From Providencia rettgeri (lineage in GTDB: Bacteria > Pseudomonadota > Gammaproteobacteria > Enterobacterales > Enterobacteriaceae), in assembly GCF_013702265.1 (NCBI RefSeq), contig NZ_CP059348.1, forward strand, positions 1,798,001 through 1,862,000: DNA of 64,000 bases, read 5' to 3'. Under the pieces are notes generated by a model. The model did not search any database. It was not told the origin of the DNA and was given only the letters and a program-made list of their open reading frames with translations. The position numbers were made by a program, and so were the translations under genes. This document shows positions 10,443-18,567 of the stretch, in pieces (positions within the stretch are counted from its first letter, which is position 1; each line of letters starts with the position of its first letter).

Positions 10443-10786
10443 TAGCGCAATTACTTCTATTACTTCTTGTCAGTGTGTTGACTTGCATTGGGCAAATTGC
10501 CCAAAAGCAAGCGGTCGTCACTTGGCAAGGAGACAAACAGAATAAAGCCGCATCTGCCATTCGTTGGTTGGTGCTGGCGGTATTAATGCTGGGATTGGGA
10601 ATGCTGTTTTGGCTAAAGTTATTGGAAACAATGCCACTCAGTATTGCCTACCCGATGCTCAGTATTAATTTCGTCTTGGTCACATTGATAGGGCAATTTG
10701 TCTACCATGAGCAAACTGGACTAAACCACTGGCTTGGGGTTGCCTCAATCATGATAGGGATACTACTGATGAGTATAAGTGTATGA
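10439..10786 (+). CDS. arnE: Ara4N-phosphoundecaprenol flippase subunit
   Basis: 115 residues, a four-helix small-multidrug-resistance-like membrane protein with [19 protein letters not shown] near 78. With ArnF it is thought to flip undecaprenyl-phosphate-Ara4N to the periplasmic face, where ArnT uses it. ATGA overlaps with both arnT upstream and arnF downstream show translational coupling. Assignment relies on family features and operon position. Confidence 0.92.
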   Translation: MIAQLLLLLLVSVLTCIGQIAQKQAVVTWQGDKQNKAASAIRWLVLAVLMLGLGMLFWLKLLETMPLSIAYPMLSINFVLVTLIGQFVYHEQTGLNHWLGVASIMIGILLMSISV

Positions 10787-11190
10787 ATAAAGGATACTTA
10801 TGGGTACTCGGTAGCGCGCTATTAGTCACCGTCGCACAACTTAGTCTGAAAGCGGGAGTTGTGGAACTTCCATCGTTCTCTCTAGGTTGGCACTGGTTGC
10901 AGCTAGAATGGCTAGCAGATAATGCGGCAAGTTTAGGGATTATCTTTGTCGGGTTAGTCTGTTATGCGTTATCAATGTTGTGCTGGTTATTCGCGTTAAA
11001 ATACATTGCGCTCAATAAAGCCTACCCGCTTATCAGTCTCAGCTATGTGTTTGTTTATATACTGGCAGTGGTGCTTCCATGGTTCAATGAGCCTGCCACT
11101 GGATTAAAAGCCGCGGGGATAGCGTTTATTCTGTTAGGCGTATGGCTGATCAGTCGACCTTCCAAGCCTTTAACCAAAAAAGCTAAATAG
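10783..11190 (+). CDS. arnF: Ara4N-phosphoundecaprenol flippase subunit
   Basis: 135 residues, close to the E. coli length of 128, with four membrane helices. [20 protein letters not shown] near 85 is the paralogue of the Arn[10 protein letters not shown] segment. It is the last gene of the arn operon and the partner of ArnE. A hairpin with a T-run follows 67 bases after the stop. Confidence 0.92.
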   Translation: MNKGYLWVLGSALLVTVAQLSLKAGVVELPSFSLGWHWLQLEWLADNAASLGIIFVGLVCYALSMLCWLFALKYIALNKAYPLISLSYVFVYILAVVLPWFNEPATGLKAAGIAFILLGVWLISRPSKPLTKKAK

Positions 11191-11257
11191 CATCAGATAA
11201 TTAGCCTTAGGTGTTTATTTTCTGCGCGTTGTACATTATAGTCTCGCGTATTAGGAT

Positions 11258-11280
11258 ATCACTTAAGGTGATTGTTTTTT
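11258..11280 (+). terminator. Terminator after arnF
   Basis: ATCAC-TTAAG-GTGAT stem-loop followed by TGTTTTTT. The stem is only 5 bp, so termination may be partial and nlpC may get some arn read-through. Confidence 0.6.
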
Positions 11281-11317
11281 AGTTATCTATACCCACGGGT
11301 TATCTATAAGGTACGCT

Positions 11318-11803
11318 ATGATAGTGAATCTCAAATACCTACCATTGCTGTGTTGCCTCGTGTTGATTGGCTGCTCTTCATCCGTAAAACGGACATCAGC
11401 ACCGCCAATGAAAACCCAATTGTCTGATCCAATCATGACTATCGCTCAACTCAAAGACCAGCTAAGCCAATGGTATGGTACGCCGTATCATTATGGTGGC
11501 ATGAGCCAAAACGGCGTGGATTGCTCGGGTTTTGTCTATCGAACATTTAGTGACCGCTTTGCTATTGAAGTCCCCCGTACGACGGTTGACCAAACGCGTT
11601 TAGGTACGCGGATTGATAAATCGGATTTAATGCCGGGTGACTTGGTATTCTTCAAAACGGGATCAGGGGAAAACGGCCTGCATGTTGGGATTTACGATAC
11701 GGACAACACATTTATCCATGCATCCACTAGTAAAGGCGTAATACGCTCATCGATGGATAATAGCTATTGGCGAAAAGTGTTTTGGCAGGCTCGGCGTATC
11801 TAA
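11318..11803 (+). CDS. nlpC: NlpC/P60 family murein endopeptidase lipoprotein
   Basis: 161 residues. A type II signal peptide ends in the lipobox LIGC with the acylated Cys at residue 19. The NlpC/P60 domain (about 40-160) has the catalytic Cys in NGVDCSGFVYR, His in GLHVGIY and the third residue in FIHAS. The family cleaves the D-Glu-to-meso-DAP bond of peptide stems. It keeps the btuD-nlpC neighbourhood of E. coli apart from the intervening arn operon. Two exact copies of GTTATCTATA (11282 and 11299) lie just upstream. Confidence 0.92.
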   Translation: MIVNLKYLPLLCCLVLIGCSSSVKRTSAPPMKTQLSDPIMTIAQLKDQLSQWYGTPYHYGGMSQNGVDCSGFVYRTFSDRFAIEVPRTTVDQTRLGTRIDKSDLMPGDLVFFKTGSGENGLHVGIYDTDNTFIHASTSKGVIRSSMDNSYWRKVFWQARRI

Positions 11804-11877
11804 TTTCGTTTCATTCCTCATTAATTCTTCAGTGATTATGCTATCTTAGGAGCAAGTTTTGCTTTTAGGATAGCCGA

Positions 11878-12894
11878 ATGTCTACATTACGTTTATTTAT
11901 CTCTGAATCCTTCGACCCTTGGTTTAATTTAGCGGTAGAAGAGACTATTTTTCGCCAAATGTCCGCCAACCAACGCGTGATGTTCCTATGGCGTAATGCC
12001 GATACCGTGGTCATCGGTCGTGCTCAAAATCCATGGAAAGAGTGTAACACCCGTAAAATGGAACAAGATAATGTTCGGTTAGCGCGTCGTAGCAGTGGTG
12101 GCGGGGCTGTATTTCAAGATTTAGGGAACACCTGTTTTACTTTTATGGCAGGAAAACCCGAATATGATAAAACCATCTCAACACAAATTATTGTGGATGG
12201 ACTGGCACAAGTCGGGATCCACGCAGAAATATCTGGGCGCAATGATTTAGTTCTTGAAACCGAAAATGGCCCGAGAAAAATTTCAGGCTCAGCCTACCGT
12301 GAAACTAAAGATCGTGGCTTCCACCATGGCACTTTATTGATTAATACCGATTTAAGTCGTCTAGCAAACTACCTCAATCCCGATCCTAAGAAACTGCAAG
12401 CCAAAGGGATTACGTCAGTACGTTCTCGCGTTGCCAACTTAAATGAGCTAGTACCTGATATTTCCCATGAAAAAGTGTGTGAAGGGATCATAAATAGCTT
12501 CTTTAGCTACTACGGTGAAACAGTGGAACCAGAATATATTTCACCGGAAAAACTCCCTGATTTACCTAATTTCGCAGAGACATTCGCGAAGCAAAGTAGC
12601 TGGGAATGGAACTTTGGGCAAGCGCCTGCTTTTAGTCATATGGCAGATACTCGATTCCCATGGGGCGGTATTGAATTCCACTTTGATATTGAAAAAGGCG
12701 TGATAACGCGCTGCCAATTTTTCACCGACAGTCTCGAACCATCGCCATTGGAGTGGTTAAGTCAGCAACTCGTGGGGCAAGCCTATCAAACGGAAACTGT
12801 GCGTCAGTTGATGGCAAAAATGACCGTATTGTGGCCAGAATTGACTGAACAATTTGCAGATTTAGAAGGTTGGTTGGTGAACGAACTGAGATAA
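11878..12894 (+). CDS. lplA: Lipoate-protein ligase A
   Basis: 338 residues, the same length as E. coli LplA and closely similar throughout. The lipoyl-binding [18 protein letters not shown] is at about 70-87 and [20 protein letters not shown] near 139-158 includes the adenylation lysine. It uses ATP to attach free lipoate to the lipoyl domains of pyruvate and 2-oxoglutarate dehydrogenases and the glycine cleavage system. In E. coli it lies elsewhere (near serB), so its place after nlpC is lineage-specific. Confidence 0.97.
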   Translation: MSTLRLFISESFDPWFNLAVEETIFRQMSANQRVMFLWRNADTVVIGRAQNPWKECNTRKMEQDNVRLARRSSGGGAVFQDLGNTCFTFMAGKPEYDKTISTQIIVDGLAQVGIHAEISGRNDLVLETENGPRKISGSAYRETKDRGFHHGTLLINTDLSRLANYLNPDPKKLQAKGITSVRSRVANLNELVPDISHEKVCEGIINSFFSYYGETVEPEYISPEKLPDLPNFAETFAKQSSWEWNFGQAPAFSHMADTRFPWGGIEFHFDIEKGVITRCQFFTDSLEPSPLEWLSQQLVGQAYQTETVRQLMAKMTVLWPELTEQFADLEGWLVNELR

Positions 12895-12899
12895 AAAAA

Positions 12900-12927
12900 G
12901 AGCCGATTATTTATCGGCTCAAAAAAT
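12900..12927 (-). terminator. Terminator of the small AraC-family gene
   Basis: GAGCCGAT / ATCGGCTC stem with a 5-base loop. The T-run is on the minus strand, so it ends the leftward gene 12979-13350 rather than lplA, whose side has A residues after the stem. Confidence 0.8.
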
Positions 12928-12978
12928 AGATTTCGTTGGAATGGGTGTTTGAGGGTGTAACGAAAATCTAATGCGCGC

Positions 12979-13350
12979 TTAATGATGGCAATTGCAAGTC
13001 ATAAAGGTTTTGCATTCTGGTAACTCACCTGCTTGACGGAATTTAGCAGGGGTAGTATCAAAGTGTTTTTTGAAAATACGGGTAAATGTCGCTTGTGAGC
13101 TAAAGCCATATTGCAACGCGATATCGAGAATAGGTAAGTTGCCTTCACGTAATGATTTAGCCGCTTCTAATAGGCGACGTTTACGAACATATTCACCCAG
13201 TGTGCAGCCCTTAAGCTCTTTAAATACACGCTGTAAATGCCATTTCGAATACCCGCTTTTATCCGCGATAGTATCAATTTTGATGCCTTCATTACGTTGT
13301 AATTGGCTTTCAAGCCATCTAATGATTTCATTGACTACACTTTCTGACAT
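12979..13350 (-). CDS. MarA/SoxS-like AraC-family regulator with Cys/His tail
   Basis: 123 residues made up almost entirely of the double helix-turn-helix DNA-binding region. The first HTH includes DKSGYSKWHLQRVFKE and the second ILDIALQYGFSSQATFTRIFKKH, both very like MarA, SoxS and Rob. Such stand-alone regulators bind as monomers and switch on efflux, porin and redox genes. Providencia AarP belongs to this group, but I cannot tell whether this is AarP. The tail is odd: Cys113, Cys119, Cys121, His122 and His123 cluster after the HTH, unlike MarA or SoxS. The SD overlaps one arm of a palindrome at 13359-13372. It is followed by its own terminator. Confidence 0.88.
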   Translation of the reverse strand: MSESVVNEIIRWLESQLQRNEGIKIDTIADKSGYSKWHLQRVFKELKGCTLGEYVRKRRLLEAAKSLREGNLPILDIALQYGFSSQATFTRIFKKHFDTTPAKFRQAGELPECKTFMTCNCHH

Positions 13351-13358
13351 ATCTACCT

Positions 13359-13372
13359 CCTACTCTAGTAGG
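13359..13372. promoter_or_regulatory. Palindrome overlapping the regulator's ribosome-binding site
   Basis: CCTACTCTAGTAGG is a perfect palindrome except for its two-base centre. On the minus strand one arm runs into the AGGAGGT Shine-Dalgarno sequence, just before the start of the 12979-13350 gene. It could be an operator or a small hairpin that masks translation. Confidence 0.4.
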
Positions 13373-13380
13373 CTATTGTT

Positions 13381-13770
13381 CATTAATAACTAATAATAAC
13401 TCATGAAATTATGGTCTATTCTTCCTTTTTTTCCGATATATCGATAGGCTAATCGTGCGGTTTTTGAATGAGAATAACTATTGTTACGATAGTTTTCATT
13501 AAAATGCGAAAAACTAAACATACATGAATGAATGTTAATTTCTAATAAAATACAATTAGTTATGTTTGTTTTTGTGAGTGAATATAGCTTTATTTAAGCT
13601 GCCAATAGACTTGTTCAAATTTATTGTTGGTGCTGTTCTATTTTATTAACCAAGTAAATTATTGAAATTTTATTTGACGCAATAATGAACAAAATACTTC
13701 AAGACAATATAACAATTAACAGGAAATTCCGAAGTGAATTGTTTTCTTAACGATAGTGCGTGTATTGAAA
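13381..13770. other. AT-rich intergenic region upstream of the regulator
   Basis: No ORF or RNA gene is recognisable here. It contains TGAGAATAACTATTG (near 13469), a weak Fur-like inverted repeat that would lie in the regulator's promoter region. Confidence 0.5.
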
Positions 13771-13812
13771 GGTTCATTTACCCATAGAATTTAAGATTGG
13801 GATAAATGAACC
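13771..13812 (-). terminator. Stem-loop after the TonB-dependent receptor
   Basis: GGTTCATTTA pairs with TAAATGAACC, and inner CC/GG can extend the stem. The minus strand continues with only TTTC, so it may be a transcript-end stem rather than a strong terminator. Confidence 0.55.
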
Positions 13813-13839
13813 TGATTTCAATATGTAGTTACTTATTAA

Positions 13840-15981
13840 TTACCATTGATAACTGACGTTCCAATAAAAATTACGACCTTCCTGAGGCACGTCCATAGAA
13901 GAGACATAGTTTCTATCAAACGCATTCTTGAGGGTTAGGGTAGTATTGAGCCCTTTGATAATTTGGTCGGCTTTGTAGTTTACGTAAAAATCATGAACGC
14001 CATAACCAGCCCGCTGGAAAATCTCACGGCGGTAGCGGTCTAGATCGTTAGAATTTTTTCTATCAGGCAGTTTATAGGTACTATCTCCCGTAATTTTTGT
14101 TCTTGCGGCAAATTCGCCAGTCCAGCCCACATTAATTCCGGTGTTCGCTATAGGTGCATTGAATTTAATCATCATCGATTCAGGTCGAATAGAAGAAAGA
14201 GCGTGATTTTCTAAATCTTCTTTTCCAGAGGTTAAATTATGGTTGAGGCTCAAATCAAACCACTGAGACTGATAGTGAATAAAGCTATCGAAACCAGCAA
14301 TGGTGGCCGATGGCACATTGGCATAGAAAATTTCTTCAGGGAACCAGACATAATATAAATCGCGGTTCACTTTCCTTTTATATTGGCTATGCATCGCAAT
14401 GTAGTTATGAGCTTTAGTATGGAAATAGGTTGTTCCAAAGCTGAGCGTATCACCCGTTACCACAAAATCGTCGAAGCTGAGTTTTAGGCCTGCTTCTGTA
14501 GTTTTATTGGTTTCTGGTTTTAAATCAGGGGACGTTCTAAAGATTGAAGTGCCAGCCCATTTGGTGGAAAAGTGAAGTGAGTTATTGTACAACTCCGCCA
14601 TTCTTGGCGCGCGATAGCCTTCGGCATACGAGGAGTGAAGACTTAGCCAATGCGTTGGTGTCGCGCTAATGGCAAAACGTGAAGACCAATTGGTATGTTT
14701 GCTTTTAGCAAAACCATCGCGATTGACACTATATTGTGTAAAACGCGTTCCAGCTGAAAGCGTCACAGGCACATGGGCAAACGTGAGTTCATTGTTTAGC
14801 CAACCGGAGGTATTTGATAACTCTGTGGGTGGATAGCTAATTGCATATTGATTCGGTTTTTGTTTTTGTTGATAGTGTTCAATACCGCTTTGAATATTGC
14901 TGTATGCCCAGCTCGATACAGGCAAAGTAAAGTGGTTTGAAAATTTAGAACCATAGGTATATTGATTACGACTTTCGGCACCATACTCCGTTGGTTTTTT
15001 AGCGGCTTTAACTAAATCTAATTGGCTTAGGCTGAGATCAGTATAATAAATATCCCATTCACCTTCCCATTGAAGCTTGTTTGTCGGTTTAAAAGCCTGA
15101 TTAATGAGGATATCACGCTGATGAGCATTACGTTGAGTTGGGGTATTTGGGAACATCTGTTTCTTTGTATCTACGGAAGCCGGTTGTTTAAGGCTTAGCC
15201 CATCATTGCGATACTCTCTCAGCTGTAATCCAAGGTGATAAGCAGGGTTTGCCATCCAGGTGGTTTTAAGCATCCAGTTATGAATTTTTTCTTGGTTATC
15301 AAAAGGGGCTGAATCAATTGATGCCATTAAATATTTTTTGCGTTGGCTATAGCTGAGTAGGGCATCAACAGAATCACTGCGTCCAAGTAATGTTCCCCCC
15401 GCATAATAACCATGGTCATTACGGTTGATACCACTAAATAAGCGCCCTCCGATATTTTGTCCGGGTGCTAACACTTCTGAAGCGCTGAGGGTTTTAAGGG
15501 AAATAACACCAGCAAGCGCGCCGCTGCCGTGTTGTACAGAAGATGCGCCTTTATGTACATAGGCTTTACTGATCAGTGAGGGATCAATCAGTGTGGCATC
15601 AAATAAGCCAGAATTAAAATCCTGAACCACATTATCCACCATAATTTTGACACCACGGGAGTCGTAGCCTCGCATCTGCACTGACTGTCCATAGGTACTG
15701 CCAGCACCCGTCACAAAAATACCAGCCTGACCTTTTAATAGGTCGAGCGCAGATGTGGCGGTTTGTTGTTCTGGTGCGGTTGCGTCAATCACCTCAAATT
15801 GCTCAGCAACGGCAAACTTTTCGTGGCTCAATGGAGTGGTGGTGACGTGAATGATATCGTCGGCGGCAAAACTTGCAGTATTGAACCCAGTCATAGCAAG
15901 GGCGACGGTTAATGTTGATAAAGAAAATACTTTGCTGTGTGAAGCACCTGAAGTTGATGCTGATCTCAATGTAAGCGCCAT
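13840..15981 (-). CDS. TonB-dependent outer membrane receptor, haem/haemoglobin type
   Basis: 713 residues. A signal peptide ends near TASFA (about 39), followed by the likely TonB box DIIHVTTT and a plug domain (about 60-165) with QSVQMRGYDSRGVKIMVDN. A 22-strand barrel ends in aromatic FYWNVSYQW. YRAPRMAELYNN near 455 and the following SPDLKPE resemble the FRAP and NPNL motifs of haem receptors such as HemR, though neither is exact. This supports haem or haemoglobin uptake but does not fix the ligand. A near-perfect Fur box lies about 85 bases upstream. No haem ABC transporter or TonB genes are nearby. In E. coli this position, next to aroH, holds the HemP-like gene ydiE, so it may be the remnant of a haem locus. 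Confidence 0.85.
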   Translation of the reverse strand: MALTLRSASTSGASHSKVFSLSTLTVALAMTGFNTASFAADDIIHVTTTPLSHEKFAVAEQFEVIDATAPEQQTATSALDLLKGQAGIFVTGAGSTYGQSVQMRGYDSRGVKIMVDNVVQDFNSGLFDATLIDPSLISKAYVHKGASSVQHGSGALAGVISLKTLSASEVLAPGQNIGGRLFSGINRNDHGYYAGGTLLGRSDSVDALLSYSQRKKYLMASIDSAPFDNQEKIHNWMLKTTWMANPAYHLGLQLREYRNDGLSLKQPASVDTKKQMFPNTPTQRNAHQRDILINQAFKPTNKLQWEGEWDIYYTDLSLSQLDLVKAAKKPTEYGAESRNQYTYGSKFSNHFTLPVSSWAYSNIQSGIEHYQQKQKPNQYAISYPPTELSNTSGWLNNELTFAHVPVTLSAGTRFTQYSVNRDGFAKSKHTNWSSRFAISATPTHWLSLHSSYAEGYRAPRMAELYNNSLHFSTKWAGTSIFRTSPDLKPETNKTTEAGLKLSFDDFVVTGDTLSFGTTYFHTKAHNYIAMHSQYKRKVNRDLYYVWFPEEIFYANVPSATIAGFDSFIHYQSQWFDLSLNHNLTSGKEDLENHALSSIRPESMMIKFNAPIANTGINVGWTGEFAARTKITGDSTYKLPDRKNSNDLDRYRREIFQRAGYGVHDFYVNYKADQIIKGLNTTLTLKNAFDRNYVSSMDVPQEGRNFYWNVSYQW

Positions 15982-16060
15982 TAGGAAATCCTTTCCTGAG
16001 TAATATGATTCTAGCAGCCAAGATAATAAAAAAATTATCTATGGGTAGCACATAGTTAAA

Positions 16061-16079
16061 AACGAGAATCATTATCGTT
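16061..16079 (-). promoter_or_regulatory. Fur box upstream of the TonB-dependent receptor
   Basis: AACGAGAATCATTATCGTT is an almost perfect 19-bp palindrome containing the 6-1-6 core GAGAAT-C-ATTATC. A second inverted repeat, AGATAAT-N6-ATTATCT (16021-16040), lies between it and the start codon. Iron repression of the receptor is inferred. Confidence 0.8.
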
Positions 16080-16197
16080 AATAAAATGACGGCATCAAGT
16101 GTTTTTCGGTTAATAATATTAAAATAATTGAGATTACAAGGTAATTATATTGTTGAATGAATGTATTGGTAGTGACTTATTTGGGCGAGGAATGGAG

Positions 16198-16236
16198 ATA
16201 AGCGCTTTAGATTATAATACAATTTAAAGCGCTTAT
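16198..16236. terminator. Stem-loop between aroH and the receptor gene
   Basis: ATAAGCGCTTTA and TAAAGCGCTTAT form a perfect 12-bp stem with a 15-base loop. There is no T-run on the minus strand, where aroH ends, and TTTT follows on the plus strand. It is probably the end of the aroH transcript. Confidence 0.55.
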
Positions 16237-16257
16237 TTTGGCTATGGACCGCGAGAC

Positions 16258-17307
16258 TTATTTGAAGCGGAAGTTAACCGCGTCAGCCAGAATTTCAATC
16301 AACTGTTCGGTGTCTTCCCAACCTAAACATGGATCGGTAATCGATTGACCATAAACTAGAGGTTGGCCTGCACAGATTTTTTGATTACCTTCTTTTAAGA
16401 AGCTTTCTGCCATCACACCACTAATTGCTGTGGAACCTTGCTTAATTTGTTGAGCGATATCTTGTGCCACATCTAATTGGCGACGATGAATTTTCTGGCA
16501 GTTACCGTGGCTGAAGTCCACCACTAAATGCTCAGCTAAACCAAATTCATTTAATTTTTCACATGCTTGTGAAATGTACTGCGCTTCATAGTTAGGCTTC
16601 TTGCCACCACGCATAATGATATGCCCATGAGGGTTACCACTGGTTTGGTAGATGGTCATCTGCCCGCTCTTATCTGGCGATAAAAACATATGTTGTGCTT
16701 TGGCTGCACGAATAGCATCAATAGCGATGTTGATATTGCCATCTGTACCGTTTTTAAAACCAACAGGACAGGAGAGCGCCGAAGCCATTTCTCGGTGGAT
16801 CTGACTTTCAGTGGTACGAGCGCCAATCGCTCCCCAGCTAATTAAGTCCGCAATATATTGCCCCGTCACCATGTCGAGGAATTCGGTGGCGGTTGCTAAC
16901 CCTAATTGATTAACTTCAATCAAAAGTTTGCGCGCTAAACGGATACCGGTGTTTACTTGACATGAATTATCAAGATGCGGATCAGAAATTAAGCCTTTCC
17001 AGCCCACAACGGTACGCGGTTTTTCAAAATAGGTGCGCATGACAATTTCTAAGCGATCTTGATATTTTTGACGTAACGTATTTAGCTTATTAGCGTATTC
17101 AATTGCGGCATCAATATCATGAATAGAGCAAGGACCTACAATTACCAGTAAGCGCAGGTCTTCACCGGATAGGATCTTTTCAATTCTTTTACGTGACGCT
17201 GTCACGTTATTGGCAATTGCTTGGGATATCGGAAATTCCTCAGCGAGCGCTTGTGGTGTAATTAAACTGTCCACTCGCTGAGTTCGTAACTCATCTGTTT
17301 TATGCAT
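16258..17307 (-). CDS. aroH: 3-deoxy-7-phosphoheptulonate synthase, AroH type
   Basis: 349 residues from the ATG at 17307 (MHKTDELRTQRV); an upstream TTG adds four residues without matching the family. It is a type I DAHP synthase, with LLVIVGPCSIHD near 55, EFLDMVTGQYIADLISWGAIGARTTESQ in the middle and VDFSHGNCQK near 265. It condenses PEP and erythrose 4-phosphate, the first step of the shikimate pathway. Position next to ppsR and ppsA and closest resemblance to E. coli AroH suggest the Trp-regulated isozyme; feedback specificity is inferred. It is downstream of ppsR on the same strand. Confidence 0.93.
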   Translation of the reverse strand: MHKTDELRTQRVDSLITPQALAEEFPISQAIANNVTASRKRIEKILSGEDLRLLVIVGPCSIHDIDAAIEYANKLNTLRQKYQDRLEIVMRTYFEKPRTVVGWKGLISDPHLDNSCQVNTGIRLARKLLIEVNQLGLATATEFLDMVTGQYIADLISWGAIGARTTESQIHREMASALSCPVGFKNGTDGNINIAIDAIRAAKAQHMFLSPDKSGQMTIYQTSGNPHGHIIMRGGKKPNYEAQYISQACEKLNEFGLAEHLVVDFSHGNCQKIHRRQLDVAQDIAQQIKQGSTAISGVMAESFLKEGNQKICAGQPLVYGQSITDPCLGWEDTEQLIEILADAVNFRFK

Positions 17308-17443
17308 TTTGTTTCTCAAAACTTTTACTCGGCTGAGCCATTTCGTACAGCCGTATTAGTGACTAAGGTCACAATAAACGAAACTGGCTCAAATTCAAAC
17401 CACCAACTTGGGTTGAATGAATAATTTTTTATATTTTATTTTG

Positions 17444-18304
17444 TTAAAAAATACGACGTTGTAATCCCATCGTATCAATCACTTTCGCTGAAATTTCTTC
17501 AACAGAGTAGTTGGTAGTATTTAAGTAATTGATTTTATTCTGTCTAAATAGAGCTTCTACTTCAGCAATTTCAATACGACACTGACGAAGTGAGGCGTAA
17601 CGGCTGTTTTCACGTCGCTCTTCACGAATTGCCGCGAGTCGTTCAGGACTGATGGTTAAACCAAAAAGTTTATGGGTATAGGGGCGTAATGCGGCAGGCA
17701 GCTGTAAATTGTCCATATCATCGGCAGTGAACGGGTAGTTGGCGGCTTGTATGCCAAATTGCATCGCTAAATATAAGCTTGTTGGAGTTTTACCGCAGCG
17801 AGAGACGCCAATTAAGATCACTTGCGCTTGTTCAAGGTTACGCAATGAGATGCCATCATCGTGAGCGAGGGTATATTCAATTGCTGCAATACGGGCATCA
17901 TATTGATTCATATTTTGCATGGATAACCCGTGGGTACGATTAAGTTTTGGCTCTGGCTCTAACCCGACTTCTCTCTGTATTGGGGCGACCAAACTTTGCA
18001 CGATATCCTGACAAAAACCCGCACTTTGAGTAATGATTTCTTTCACTTCAGGGGAAATTATTGAATAAAACACCAGTGGTCGAAGGTCTGTTTCAGCATA
18101 GATAGTGTCGATTTTTTGTTTAATTTCAAGCGCTCGTGCTTGCGTAGTAACGAACGGTAAGGTGTAAGAAATAAAGGATAATGGAAATTGGGATAAGACG
18201 GCGTGCCCTAACGTTTCAGCTGTGATTGCAGTACCATCAGAGATGAAAAAAACGGTGCGTTGGACTTGACTGGCATTTTTACTCATAGAATTTAATTCGC
18301 TCAT
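17444..18304 (-). CDS. ppsR: PEP synthase regulatory kinase/pyrophosphorylase
   Basis: 286 residues of the DUF299 family. The P-loop-like GVSRCGKT is at 166-173, and [20 protein letters not shown] begins the protein. It inactivates PpsA by ADP-dependent phosphorylation of the threonine next to the catalytic histidine and reactivates it by phosphorolysis. It is divergent from ppsA across 263 bases, the same arrangement as in E. coli. The first 15 residues vary in the family, so the start could be the internal Met7. Confidence 0.95.
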   Translation of the reverse strand: MSELNSMSKNASQVQRTVFFISDGTAITAETLGHAVLSQFPLSFISYTLPFVTTQARALEIKQKIDTIYAETDLRPLVFYSIISPEVKEIITQSAGFCQDIVQSLVAPIQREVGLEPEPKLNRTHGLSMQNMNQYDARIAAIEYTLAHDDGISLRNLEQAQVILIGVSRCGKTPTSLYLAMQFGIQAANYPFTADDMDNLQLPAALRPYTHKLFGLTISPERLAAIREERRENSRYASLRQCRIEIAEVEALFRQNKINYLNTTNYSVEEISAKVIDTMGLQRRIF

Positions 18305-18440
18305 AACTGGCTTCTTTTTATCGTATTTTTTCTGAGTTTTGGAAAATATTGTAAGTGAATAAACATTTAAAAATCATTTATGGGGGGAAGTATAGACAAA
18401 TTTTGAACAATTTTTAGAACAAAAAAATTTTATTAATTGA

Positions 18441-18452
18441 TGGAACGATTCA
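18441..18452. promoter_or_regulatory. Cra (FruR)-like operator between ppsR and ppsA
   Basis: TGGAACGATTCA differs at one position from the Cra core TGAAWCGNTTCA. It lies 116 bases before the ppsA ATG. Cra activates ppsA in E. coli. A further hairpin, GGCGAAttTTCGCC, is at 18495-18508 in the leader. Confidence 0.55.
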
Positions 18453-18567
18453 CCAGTCCATCTTCCCATAACGTCTGTGCTAGTCTATTCGCGAGGCGAA
18501 TTTTCGCCAACGAGATTTTTTACGATTTGTTGTCTGTCACTAAATTGCTATAAAAGGATCGCTTTCA

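Noticed and set aside
17351..17370. TTAGT-G-ACTAA palindrome upstream of aroH as a TrpR operator.
   Set aside because: Only about 11 of 18 matches to the trp operator and odd centre; not strong enough to call.
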